A DNA stretch of 64,000 nucleotides. Origin: Yoonia vestfoldensis (lineage in GTDB: Bacteria > Pseudomonadota > Alphaproteobacteria > Rhodobacterales > Rhodobacteraceae). The translations under genes were made by a program, and so were the position numbers. This document shows positions 7,666-16,780 of this stretch, one piece after another. Where the stretch lies: the NCBI RefSeq assembly GCF_002158905.1, contig NZ_CP021432.1:47031-111030 (forward strand), written 5' to 3'. The notes under the pieces are model-generated. The model saw nothing but the letters and a program-made list of their open reading frames with translations, did no database searches and was not told the origin of the DNA. Position 1 is the first letter of the stretch; the number at the start of each line of letters is the position of its first letter.

Positions 7666-10600
7666 TTACGCGTTGCAGATGACTCTGAATTTCCGGGCAT
7701 AGGTATCAATGACAAATGACTCTGTTGACGCAAGAACCTGAGAGTGAGTGCTGTTCCGTTCGGCAAATGAGTAGCCCGGCTGGACAACGTAAATCTCGAA
7801 CTGATAGTCCAGTTGATGTCTTCTTGAGATTAGCTGCCTCAAGTCATCCACGCTTCCTTTCAGAAAACGACTCGGGCCTCCATTTCGAATTCGGCCTGCT
7901 TCGCGTTTGAGCATGCGGTCAAGAATGCGTTGTGGTCTTTCACAGCGGCGGACAGATCTCTGCGCCTGCCCACAAACCTCGTACAAGTCGGCGACTCTCG
8001 CCCCCGGATTGCTCGAACTTGAATATTTACAATGATAGAAACGGACAGTGGCGTGATCCCCGTCAAGCTCGAAGGCAACTACGTCGGCGATTTCTCCAGC
8101 CCCATCATCATCAAAAATAATGTGGCAACCAGTGCTTGAGCTAATTTCTTCCACAACCCGCGCCTGCACGCTGTCTTGCCGTTGACCTACCCCTAACGAC
8201 TCCACACGAATATTGGTTTGGTCCCAGTTCCAAATTTCAAAGTGATCTTCAGGAAAATAGGGAACTTCAGAATCCGGCAGAGCAAAAAACTCATCTGCGA
8301 CAAGAGAGTCGCCATCAGCAAAGAAAAGAGTCGGGGGGTATTCGTGAAACCAGCGCTCTATAACAACTGGAGCTGTGTTCTTCTCCGCAAGTGATGATTG
8401 TGGGTCAAGACACTCAAAGGCGACACCGGATTCATTAATTGTCATCTTGAATTTGGCAACCTCTTCGCCAGCGTTTAGGGCGAAGAAAATTCCGTTATGG
8501 GTCTCATGTGTCGTGAGTTCCAACTCGCAATTGTAAATGCTTGCCTGCTGCCCCTTTATTGTAAAGTTCCAACTGTCCTCATCAATAACAGACATGCTTT
8601 CGTACCAGTCGATTCCGACGACTGGTTTGTTCGGAATTTCGGTGACAAGTTCAGGCTGAATAAGCCTTTCAATAATTCCGCTAGTGGAAATTGTTTCATC
8701 AGTGAGGGACGCCCCCAACCCATGGCACCAGTCCATCCAGCGGCCAAAGTCATTCGTCCTCTCTTGCGTCCAAATTTTTCCCTTCCTTGAACATCCAAGC
8801 GAGACTTTTCCGTCATCGCTAAAACCGACGACCATTAGGTTCGTTTTGCTGCGCGTTCGGTTACCTGATTGGGTTCGCAGTTCATCAGCTATATCGCTAC
8901 CTTGATACTGAGAATAACGTATTTTTCGACGACGAGTTTCACTTAACCCGAGTGTATTTAAGACGGGGCGTCTGAGCGGATTGAGTGCACGGAACACAAT
9001 CTCCCCCCTCACTCGCTCAGCATCATCGCCACAAAGATTTTTTGCCAGATCATCGAGCCTGTCATCGCTGGTTGCAGAAATGAACAGCAGTTGAGCATCT
9101 TGATCCCAGTGGGCGAGGTACAGGTCATAGACCGTATCGAAAATTCCTTTGAAACGGCTCCATTTTGGTTGGTCATTTCGAGCAGTAATAAAGATAGCAA
9201 GTGCATCATGATGGTTGATATGAGGGCCATCTACAATGTTGTGACGACGATCAAAATCTTCGATCCCGTTCACCGGGTCCCAAGGTCTATCAGAGGTCTT
9301 GTAAACGACGGTACCCAATGTGGGTCGCAGTGTTTCAAGCGGCACATCCGCATCGATTCCTTCAAAACCTTCAAATACTTCTTCTCGACGTACCGCACGT
9401 TCCGTCGCGCGCGTCCCGATTAGATTTATCAACTTGTTCCAGTCCGCGTCTTCAGCAAACAAACTCGCTAAGGGGGTTGCGTCGTTCTTAGTTACTGCGG
9501 CGACCACTGTAGCATGCCCCAAATCGTCACGACTGCGGATAAACCGCCCAACGAACTGAAGTGTGACCGCCTCAGACTTCTTTGGATCATGCAGACCGGC
9601 AATTTTGAGTTCAGGAAGGTCAAAACCTTCGCCAAGCATATCGACACAAACAACTATCCGGTGCGTACCTTGGCGAAGTCCTTTTAGCGCTTCTGATTGC
9701 TCGCCATCGCTGAGACCGCTGTGAAGTAGCACTGGGTTATATTGGGGTAGCTTACGTCGATACCTCTGAAACAGTTCTTCGGCCCGTGCCCTTTTACTTC
9801 CGCGAGCCATGGCCAAATGACGGAATCCTTGTTCTTCGTCACGATTCAAGCATTCGCCTATCTTATCGATTATCCGATCATCGATTTCAGTCCTATCAAG
9901 GCCTTCGATAGGCTCGAAATTTATCTTCCGGAAATACCCTTGGTTTTGGGCCAAGGTCAGTGGGTAAACGAAGACGAACTTGCCATCTACGCGCATTCCA
10001 TCATTGCGAAAGGGGGTGGCGGTAAATTGTACAGTTTTCACCTCATCGAAATTCTGGCGAAACTCACGCCATGTCTTGGCCGCAACGTGGTGAGCCTCAT
10101 CAATGAACAAGTGTGAGGTGAACGAAGCCATAGTCTTCCGAATTTCGGGAGATACACCGGCAGCAATGCTCATCGTGGTGACAACAACGTTCGACATTCT
10201 GAATATTGCAGCCGCTTCGTCTATTGTTTTGGGGCGCTTGCGTAAGAGCGTTACGATTGGCTTCTGCGCTGCCTCACCGATCAGGTTCGCTGTTGGCAAC
10301 ATTCCCAAATTCGAAAACTCTTGCCCTATCTGAGATCTAAGAGCATCGCTTGGAACGACGACGAGAACGCATTTTGCTTGTTCCATATACATAGCGGCGA
10401 TCATGGTTTCAGTTTTGCCAGTTCCCGTAGGCATTACCACTGTCGCTACTTTGCTTGATACAGTCCAATGGGCCTTGAGTGCATGCAAAGCGCCGACCTG
10501 AGGAGGCCTGAATCCTGAACGCGTTACTTTTCCGTCCTCGACCTTTTCCTCATCCAAGGAAAGGCCATCTTTCCAACTTTCAGAAATTCTCGTTTTGAGT

Positions 10601-10962
10601 TCGGAAATAGCGTTCTGATCTGTCTTGGGATCGAGCGGCTTAGGGGACAACATCCGTGGTTCGGAAAAAATGTCTCGCTTCGAAAAGGTGTCCACATCAG
10701 TAGCTGTTGGACAGAGGAACACGTTATCAGAGGGTAGGCTGGCGGTAGTTTTTCGAGGCAGGAACAAAAAGTCAGCGCCGTCCTCACTTGTTCCAAGGAC
10801 GCCGAGCAATGACCGCTGCTTGAAAGCTCTGATCTTGAGTCGTTGAACTTCAGAGGCCGTCCCTCGAGCCACCACACTTGCACCATGTATAGAACCCAAG
10901 ACACGCGGGGATGCCGCGAATTTGACATCTAATTCTCTTACGTCATCAAATAGATCTGACAA
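7666..10962 (-). CDS. SF2 DEAH helicase with C-terminal PD-(D/E)XK-like domain
   Basis: 1098 residues with a TTG start at 10962 behind AAGGGTGAGAT. Helicase motifs appear in order: PPQVGALHAL (Q-like), MPTGTGKTE (Walker A), FIDEAHHVA (DEAH), QFTATPFRND (III), VCVDMLGEGFDLP (V) and QFVGRFIRSRDD (VI). The last 250 residues contain IIFDDDGAGEIADVVAF followed by YHCKYSSSS. This spacing of an acidic residue and a Lys-containing strand suits a restriction-endonuclease-like fold. DNA here is AT-richer than its neighbours. I infer a stand-alone nucleic-acid-targeting defence enzyme. No methyltransferase or other partner is adjacent, and the IS1182 element starts 214 bases upstream of the gene. The helicase part is certain; the nuclease is likely. 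Confidence 0.8.
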   Translation of the reverse strand: MSDLFDDVRELDVKFAASPRVLGSIHGASVVARGTASEVQRLKIRAFKQRSLLGVLGTSEDGADFLFLPRKTTASLPSDNVFLCPTATDVDTFSKRDIFSEPRMLSPKPLDPKTDQNAISELKTRISESWKDGLSLDEEKVEDGKVTRSGFRPPQVGALHALKAHWTVSSKVATVVMPTGTGKTETMIAAMYMEQAKCVLVVVPSDALRSQIGQEFSNLGMLPTANLIGEAAQKPIVTLLRKRPKTIDEAAAIFRMSNVVVTTMSIAAGVSPEIRKTMASFTSHLFIDEAHHVAAKTWREFRQNFDEVKTVQFTATPFRNDGMRVDGKFVFVYPLTLAQNQGYFRKINFEPIEGLDRTEIDDRIIDKIGECLNRDEEQGFRHLAMARGSKRARAEELFQRYRRKLPQYNPVLLHSGLSDGEQSEALKGLRQGTHRIVVCVDMLGEGFDLPELKIAGLHDPKKSEAVTLQFVGRFIRSRDDLGHATVVAAVTKNDATPLASLFAEDADWNKLINLIGTRATERAVRREEVFEGFEGIDADVPLETLRPTLGTVVYKTSDRPWDPVNGIEDFDRRHNIVDGPHINHHDALAIFITARNDQPKWSRFKGIFDTVYDLYLAHWDQDAQLLFISATSDDRLDDLAKNLCGDDAERVRGEIVFRALNPLRRPVLNTLGLSETRRRKIRYSQYQGSDIADELRTQSGNRTRSKTNLMVVGFSDDGKVSLGCSRKGKIWTQERTNDFGRWMDWCHGLGASLTDETISTSGIIERLIQPELVTEIPNKPVVGIDWYESMSVIDEDSWNFTIKGQQASIYNCELELTTHETHNGIFFALNAGEEVAKFKMTINESGVAFECLDPQSSLAEKNTAPVVIERWFHEYPPTLFFADGDSLVADEFFALPDSEVPYFPEDHFEIWNWDQTNIRVESLGVGQRQDSVQARVVEEISSSTGCHIIFDDDGAGEIADVVAFELDGDHATVRFYHCKYSSSSNPGARVADLYEVCGQAQRSVRRCERPQRILDRMLKREAGRIRNGGPSRFLKGSVDDLRQLISRRHQLDYQFEIYVVQPGYSFAERNSTHSQVLASTESFVIDTYARKFRVICNA

Positions 10963-11175
10963 ATCTCACCCTTAAATAACTATACCTTAAAGATAAGCGG
11001 CTGCGGCGCACGTAACAAGTAATGAGTCTAGTGAAGCGCAATTAAAAGCAGCCGATACGCTGCATTTTGTGTACGCACGACCATGCAAAGGCAGCGCTCT
11101 GAACCGCAGGCAATGGATGTCTGCTATTTCAGGTGCCGTCGCAGCTTTTGGGGGGCAGGTCGAATGTCTGGAATG

Positions 11176-12718
11176 GGCCTATTCCGTTGAAAAACTCTTG
11201 TTGATTTGGGTGCCTGTCGCTGATTCAATTCCTCGTATGATACGGGGGGAACTGCGATGTTGGGACCGAAGCAAGAGGCGCAAGGCGCGTTGTTTTACGA
11301 GTTCTCGATCGAGGGTCACGTTCCTCAGGATCACTTATTGCGTTCGATCGACCGCTTCGTCGATCTGTCCGGTATCCGGCATCACTTGGCTCCGTTCTAC
11401 AGCAACACAGGCCGCCCTTCGATTGATCCCGAGTTGCTGATCCGCATGCTGTTGGTGGGGTATTGCTTGGGAATCCGGTCCGAGCGGCGGCTTTGCGAAG
11501 AGGTGCATCTGAACCTCGCCTATCGGTGGTTTTGCCGCCTCGATCTGGCGGACCGTGTGCCGGATCACTCGACCTTCTCCAAGAACCGCCATGGCCGTTT
11601 CCGCGACAGCGACCTGCTGCGCCACCTATTCGAGACGACTGTGGCGCGGTGCATTGCAGAGGGTCTGGTCAGCGGCCAACGCTTTGCGGCGGATGCCAGC
11701 CTGATCGAGGCCGATGCCAACAAGCAGAACTCGACCGCGAAGGAAGGCTGGAACCCGTCAACCATCGATCCGGATGATGCGCCACGCGCAGTTCGGGAAT
11801 ATCTGGAGGTTCTGGATGATGCAGCCTTTGGCGCGGCCACGACCGTCGAGCCCAAGTTCACGTCCCACTCCGACCCGTCCAGCCAGTGGACGGCAGCGCG
11901 CAAGGGCCCAGCATTCTTTGCCTATTCCACCAACTACCTGATCGATACCGACCACGCCGTGATCGTCGATGTCGAGGCGACCAGGTCGATCCGGCAGGCC
12001 GAGGTCGGGTCCGTGCGCACGATGCTGGACCGTGTCAAAGACACGTTCGATCTGCATCCCGAGCGCATCATCGCGGACACGGCATACGGCTCCGGCCCGA
12101 TGCTGGGCTGGCTTGTGGATCGCAAGATCGCGCCACATATCCCCGTCATTGATAAGGCAGGCCGGACAGACGGCACCTGGAGCCGCGCTGATTTCGAATG
12201 GGACGCTGACAACAACCAATACATCTGCCCCGAAGGCGAAGCCCTCAAGCAATTCCGCCGCAACTATTCTGATCCAAACAGAGGCCCGGACGGCAAAGGT
12301 GTCGCCAAATATCGCGCCCTGAAACTGACGTGCCAAGCTTGCCCCTCAAAAGCGAAATGCTGCCCAAATGCCGACTTCCGCTCCATCACGCGCGAAGAAC
12401 ACGAAGACGCCCGTCAGGTCGCCCGCGACATTGCCAAGACCAAGCAATACGTCATCTCGATGCGGCTCAGAAAGAAGGTGGAAATGCTCTTCGCCCATCT
12501 CAAACGTATTCTCGGGTTGGGCAGACTCCGATTGCGCGGCCCGAACGGTGCAAATGACGAATTTCTCCTCGCCGCAACCGCCCAAAACCTCCGCAAACTA
12601 GCCAAGATCTTTCCTGCACCGCAGCAAACGCGCAAAGCCTGATAAGAAAGGCGCTCGCGCCCTGTTCAGACCGCTAATTTCTGCACCAGCAACACGGTGT
12701 TTTTCCACAGAATCGGCC
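11176..12718 (+). mobile_element. IS1182-family insertion sequence
   Basis: One transposase gene bounded by imperfect terminal inverted repeats. The left end is GGCCTATTCCGTTGAAAAAC (11176 onward). The right end, read inward from 12718, begins GGCCGATTCTGTGGAAAAAC, so 17 of the first 20 bases agree. I could not identify a convincing target duplication, so the exact ends may be off by a few bases. It lies upstream of the helicase gene and may have replaced that gene's native promoter region. Confidence 0.8.
11257..12642 (+). CDS. tnpA: IS1182-family transposase
   Basis: 461-residue DDE transposase, full length. The N-terminal domain has the family's DHLLRSIDRFVDLS, NTGRPSIDPELLIRML and RSERRLCEEVHLNLAYRWF. 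Catalytic features: FAADASLIEAD (first Asp), IIADTAYGS (second Asp), and MRLRKKVEMLFAHLKRI, which carries the Glu. A Cys-rich insertion (LTCQACPSKAKCCPNAD) sits before it, as in many family members. The ATG at 11257 is preceded by GGGGGGAA. No frameshift is seen, so the element may be active. Confidence 0.95.
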   Translation: MLGPKQEAQGALFYEFSIEGHVPQDHLLRSIDRFVDLSGIRHHLAPFYSNTGRPSIDPELLIRMLLVGYCLGIRSERRLCEEVHLNLAYRWFCRLDLADRVPDHSTFSKNRHGRFRDSDLLRHLFETTVARCIAEGLVSGQRFAADASLIEADANKQNSTAKEGWNPSTIDPDDAPRAVREYLEVLDDAAFGAATTVEPKFTSHSDPSSQWTAARKGPAFFAYSTNYLIDTDHAVIVDVEATRSIRQAEVGSVRTMLDRVKDTFDLHPERIIADTAYGSGPMLGWLVDRKIAPHIPVIDKAGRTDGTWSRADFEWDADNNQYICPEGEALKQFRRNYSDPNRGPDGKGVAKYRALKLTCQACPSKAKCCPNADFRSITREEHEDARQVARDIAKTKQYVISMRLRKKVEMLFAHLKRILGLGRLRLRGPNGANDEFLLAATAQNLRKLAKIFPAPQQTRKA

Positions 12719-12953
12719 GGAAGCGACGCTCAACCAGATTGGGGGTAACAAAGGAGCCATGTCAGGCTACCTGAGCATGGCAACACGCTGACCGGCCGTT
12801 TGCTGCGCTTTGCGGTCTCTTGCTCAATCGGCCGCAACCGATAAGGATCAGCCTTAGCCGGAACAATCCGACCTTTCCGTCCCAAGACCTGTCATTCAAC
12901 GTAGAAGCGATTGGCCTGCAGGGCTAAAAGGGTAAATTAGCGAGAGCCCTCTT

Positions 12954-13094
12954 TCATTTCTTTTTTGGGGGCTTGCTAGATTTACTAGGTTTGAGGGAAG
13001 GTGTATTCCCTGGCGTGGTTTTGTTATCACGACGGCGCTGATCTGGTTTCCCTGTCGATTTTGCTATCGGCTTTGGTCCTGGTTTAAGTGTCAT
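12954..13094 (-). CDS. Possible small, very basic peptide (46 aa)
   Basis: From an ATG at 13094 the frame encodes a Lys/Pro-rich peptide beginning MTLKPGPKPIAKS and ending SKPPKKK. An AGAGAG precedes the start. There is no recognisable domain; the composition suggests a disordered nucleic-acid-binding tail or a chance frame. A longer reading upstream lacks a ribosome site. Weak call. Confidence 0.3.
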   Translation of the reverse strand: MTLKPGPKPIAKSTGKPDQRRRDNKTTPGNTPSLKPSKSSKPPKKK

Positions 13095-13525
13095 GAATAC
13101 TCTCTTTTTTCGGTCTAAAATTAAGCCTGCGCGTTCTTTCTGACTGGGTAATACGGCACGCGACACTGTGTAAAAGTCCACACGATTTCTGGCTGAAGTC
13201 AAGGCCAAATGGATATTCATACACTACCAACACCGCACTAAAATCGGTAGGCGGCGCCAGAAGCACTTTGCCTCTCTGGATCTATGAACGGCGATCCGGC
13301 TGTTACGGCTGGACGAAAATTCTGATCGCCTGCTGTCGGCCTGGATTGGCGTCAGCTTCGGGCCGATCGCAACAAGCTAAATTTTCTGCTCAAGCTAAAT
13401 TCTGCGGGGCGGCATTTGGGAAAGAGCACTCTTTCGAGACTTTTGCTGCGCAAGTCGTCTATTTCCGGCTTGGGCCGCACCTAAACGCCTAGGAAAGCCC
13501 GAGTGTCTTTCAAGCACACTCACAC

Positions 13526-13557
13526 AAAAAAGGGGAACCGCGTTGCCGCGGCTCCCC
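13526..13557 (-). terminator. Strong rho-independent terminator after the DUF736 gene
   Basis: On the minus strand an 11-bp stem, GGGGAGCCGCG / CGCGGTTCCCC with a GCAA loop and one G-U pair, is followed by TTTTTT. It begins 30 bases beyond the stop at 13587. Confidence 0.85.
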
Positions 13558-13586
13558 TGTCCTGTCAGTCGATGGTTTCGCGTACA

Positions 13587-14315
13587 TCAAGCAACAAGTG
13601 ACAATCCACTGCTTGCATCCGGCTGCTGATCTCCGCTCTGTACAAACGGGATGATCGAGAAGGTTTGCCCGCCACGCTGCTCTTCGTTCTGCACGGCGTT
13701 GACGCGCAAATCGCCGTCGGGCGTGTTGATCAGCAGCGAGACGTAATCGTGCCCCGTACGGTTGCTTTTGGCCATCCAAGCGGAGCCAACGCGGATCGGG
13801 TTGCCTTTTGGGGAGCTCACTTCGATCCGGTAATCTGGGTGCGTCTCTTCCGTCTTGAAATCATTTTCGATGAGCATGAAATCCAGATCGAACATCATGT
13901 TGGCGATGTAACCTGCGAAGGCGTTGTCAGCATCCATCGCCGTCAGCTCGCCCGAGATTGACCCGGATTTCATCGTGCCGTTTGAGACCAGCGGGATGAT
14001 CTCGAAGTCTTCACTCTTGGCTTTACGCGCTTCCTGTGTCTGCACGGCATTGACGCGGAATGGCCCAAGGCCAACATCCAGCTGCATCGAGATGTAGGGA
14101 TTACCGCTTGTGTTGCCGGTCTCGTTCCAGGCTGTGCCAATACGCACCTTGCGGCCTGATTTATTGACCGCCGTGACGTCATAGTCCGGGCTGCGCTCTG
14201 ACATCTTTGCGCGGGTTTCCAACTGGATCGCGATGTCAAACTTGGTGTTGTGGATTGTGCCGGTGAAGACAGCGGCTGCGGTGTCGGCGGTTTTCGTGAG
14301 GGTTCCTGCGAACAT
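13587..14315 (-). CDS. Tandem DUF736 protein
   Basis: 242 residues from the ATG at 14315 (AAGGATAA ribosome site). It contains two copies of the DUF736 domain in tandem. Copy 1 covers about residues 10-105 (HNTKFDIAI, DYDVTAVNKSGRKVRIGTAW, NPYISMQLD, PFRVNAVQ). Copy 2 covers about 130-230 (MMFDLDFML, DYRIEVSSPKGNPIRVGSAW, DYVSLLIN, DLRVNAVQ). DUF736 proteins are small beta-rich plasmid proteins of unknown role, usually single-domain, so the duplication is notable. A motif shared with the DUF3768 and ArdC genes lies 81-108 bases upstream, and a terminator follows, so the gene is probably monocistronic. Confidence 0.85.
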   Translation of the reverse strand: MFAGTLTKTADTAAAVFTGTIHNTKFDIAIQLETRAKMSERSPDYDVTAVNKSGRKVRIGTAWNETGNTSGNPYISMQLDVGLGPFRVNAVQTQEARKAKSEDFEIIPLVSNGTMKSGSISGELTAMDADNAFAGYIANMMFDLDFMLIENDFKTEETHPDYRIEVSSPKGNPIRVGSAWMAKSNRTGHDYVSLLINTPDGDLRVNAVQNEEQRGGQTFSIIPFVQSGDQQPDASSGLSLVA

Positions 14316-14395
14316 GGGTCTTATCCTTCTTGGGTTATCGGGGCCCGACATCTTGCCAGACCATCCGAGATTGCTTTTCGACCCCTTGTGGGATC

Positions 14396-14423
14396 ACAAA
14401 ACAGAAAGCCTGCTTTCAACTTT
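14396..14423 (-). promoter_or_regulatory. Shared upstream motif, copy 1 (DUF736 gene)
   Basis: On the + strand, ACAAAACAGAAAGCCTGCTT (14396 onward) continues with a CTTT-rich tail. It contains the inverted repeat GAAAGC-CT-GCTTTC. Near-identical blocks precede the DUF3768 gene (31505-31532) and ardC (32620-32646). Conservation upstream of three separate plasmid genes implies a common promoter or operator. Confidence 0.5.
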
Positions 14424-14519
14424 CTCCCGACCTCTCAAACAGTGCAGAGCCCCAAATGGACGCACGACGCCACAACACCAGCGCGACCCATTCTTTGCCC
14501 AATGGTCAAATGGGATGTT

Positions 14520-14726
14520 TCAGACACTACGATCGGAAAGGAAGAACTCCTCTTCCTGACCATTCAGACGGCCCCCACTGCGGTCAGCCAAACCAATGGC
14601 ACTGCCGTTCGGCTCAAAGACGATGAGATACTGGCCCAGTATATCCTTGCGGACCACATAGCCCTCGTTTGACCAGTGAACGGTCTTCCCTCCGTCTACA
14701 GCTGTTTTGATTTCTGCAATGTTCAT
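14520..14726 (-). CDS. Small plasmid protein of unknown function (68 aa)
   Basis: ATG at 14726 with AGGGATAG upstream. The sequence (TAVDGGKTVHWSNEGYVV, GQYLIVFEPNGSAIGL) is of a type I recognise as a recurrent short protein on alphaproteobacterial plasmids, without assigned function. It is compact and soluble, with no membrane segment. It sits between the strawberry-notch gene and the DUF736 gene. A perfect 9-bp hairpin at 14762-14785 separates it from the former. Confidence 0.7.
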   Translation of the reverse strand: MNIAEIKTAVDGGKTVHWSNEGYVVRKDILGQYLIVFEPNGSAIGLADRSGGRLNGQEEEFFLSDRSV

Positions 14727-14832
14727 GAGTCTATCCCTTTAGAGTGACGAATGCCGGCCGTGCACCCGCCTGTATGGGCGGGTGCTTGCTGTGATGCGTT
14801 TGAAGTATTGTGATGACTGTCAACGCCACTGA

Positions 14833-16614
14833 TCAGGCTGCGTTGCGGATACGCGCATTGCCATCGCCAACAATGCGGGCGAGGATTGCTTCCGCATCGA
14901 CACCTGCACCATGCGGGACAAAGACCCGCAGCTGGAAGGCGATGATTTCAGTAAAACACCCGAGGGCCTTGAGACCATCAATCGTGCCTTTGTCCGCCCC
15001 ACCAATCTCCAAGCGCACGTCACCCGCAACGCGGCGGCGCGTCAGCGTCAGGCCGCGCCCCAGATCGACCGGCGCTGTAGAACCAAGGGCCGCTGTCAGC
15101 AGTTCACCCGGCGTTTCAGGCGTCCCTTTCATGAACCGCGCCCGAAGGGCTGCGGCCCCCTCCTCGCTGAGGGTGCGGCCAATCATGCTCGCACATCCTT
15201 CGGGCGTGACGCGATAGATGCGCTCGTTGCTTGTCGGGATGGTCTTCCAGATCGGAAGCAACAGACCCGTGAGCAAATAGAGCTTTGTCGTGGTGGTTTT
15301 GGGAAGACCATCGGCCTCCTCGTCCCAAAGCCGAATGAACTCTAATTGCTCGGTTTTCTCCCAAGCCGAGACTTCAAACTTGCCCTCTTCAAGATAGGAT
15401 TTGCCAGTGGGCCGCACAACCTTGCGCATGAGGGTGACGATGTCTTCGTCATACATCTGCATGGGGCGTTTAGAGATCAGCCCAACCCGCCTTGACGCCC
15501 GATTGACCATAGGGATTTTGTCGACGTTGTTGCGAAGGGCGCCATCGGCGCGCGCGATGTGAACAGGATCTGTCACCTCCAATCCAATGATACGTGTCAC
15601 AGCACCGGATTGCGGGCAGGTCCATAAATCCTCCGCCGAGACCTGTTTGATCGTCTCGCCCCGCAGCGTTTCCACCCCAAGATCGAGCGTGCCTGCGTCC
15701 CGTGCACGCTCTGTCTGATCCGCAATCCGCTGCATGAACTCTGCAAAGAGCGCGTTCTGCATGTGGATCGGCAAGGCCAGCACCCGGTTGAGGAACCGCT
15801 GGATGGGAGGCAATTCTTCGAGCAGCACGCCATCCTTGTCGATCAGCCTCAACGCCGTCCAATCGGTAAAGGTCTCATAGCCCATCGCTTCCGCTCGCCC
15901 CGCAGCAAGATCGGCGTAGTATCCTCGCAGCGCGGATCGCGCGATGGGGCTTTCAAGATTGTCCTCTTCACGAAACATGCCTTGCGAGCCTGTCTCACGT
16001 TGGCCTTTGGTGAGTGCGCCAAGCTGATCAAGACGTTTGCTGATTGTTGAGGTGAAGCGTTTTTCACCGTGCACATCCGAAGTACAGACCCGGAAGAACG
16101 GCGCGCTGACCTGCGCGGAGCGATGCGTACGCCCAAGTCCCTGGATGGCTGCATCCGCGCGCCAGCCGGGTTCCAGCAGATAATGGCGACGCCGCTTCTG
16201 GTTCTTTGCCGTTTGTGCCGCATGATAGGATCGCCCTGTGCCACCCGCATCCGAGAAGATCAGGATGTTTTTCTCGCCATCCATAAACGCCTGCGTCTCG
16301 GACGAATTGCTGCTCGCAGCGCGCTTTTCAATAAAGAGCGCGCCATCGCTAGATTTGAGTGGGCGAATGGACCGGCCTGTGACTTCTGCCACGGCCTCAT
16401 CCCCGAACGCCCAGAGGATTTGATCCAGTGCCGCAGGGATCGGGGCCAACGCCATCAAATCCATCATCGCCTCGTCCCGCAGGGCCAACGCTTCGCGAGA
16501 GACGACCAAGGCCCCTGTTTCATCCCGCAGCGGCTCTGCGACGACATTGCCGTCAATCTCGACCAGCTTCTGGGTGTGGATCGGAAACGCCTGTTCGAGA
16601 TAGCCGAGCACATA
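14833..16614 (-). pseudogene. Strawberry-notch methylase/helicase, C-terminal fragment
   Basis: The 3' part (about 593 codons) of a gene split by a RIT element at 16611-22930 and by IS3 near its 5' end. It encodes the second half of the SF2 helicase: ILIFSDAGGTGRSYHA, then IQGLGRTHRSAQVSAPFFRV, the arginine-finger motif region. The strawberry-notch C-terminal domain follows, ending in MYDEDIVTLMRKVVR, LLTGLLLPIWKTIP and GLKALGCFTEI. Translation as read extends into the RIT inverted repeat and antisense to the first recombinase, so any longer reading is artefactual. A homologous C-terminus occurs at 63398-64000. Confidence 0.85.
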
Positions 16615-16780
16615 ATATGCCGCGTCACCGTTATGCGGAGTTCGGGATTTCAACCTGTTGTTCTGCTGATTCATTTTCGGGTTTCCACTTTGGATAATCA
16701 TGATGCCTCTGCTCTCAACCGCAGAAGGACATCCCCCATGAACTCCCCCTCCAACTCTCCGCTCGGCGGCCGTGCTGACG
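16611..16780 (+). repeat. Left terminal inverted repeat of RIT element (170 bp)
   Basis: Identical, base for base as I read it, to the reverse complement of 22733-22902. It contains a possible -10 box (GATAAT, 16693-16698), the AAGGAC ribosome site, the ATG at 16738 and the first 14 codons of the first recombinase gene. Confidence 0.9.

Larger units (their letters stand above)
12719..13586. other. Mostly gene-free region right of IS1182
   Basis: The stretch holds a possible 46-aa basic peptide (12954-13094), a terminator at 13526-13557 and a short direct repeat CAAGCTAAATT (13374 and 13392 areas). The rest has no credible gene. It may be remnant DNA left by past insertions. Confidence 0.4.

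Noticed and set aside
11257..12642. IS1182 transposase as part of a defence gene disruption
   Set aside because: The helicase gene is complete; I could not find a split gene or clear target duplication around this IS.
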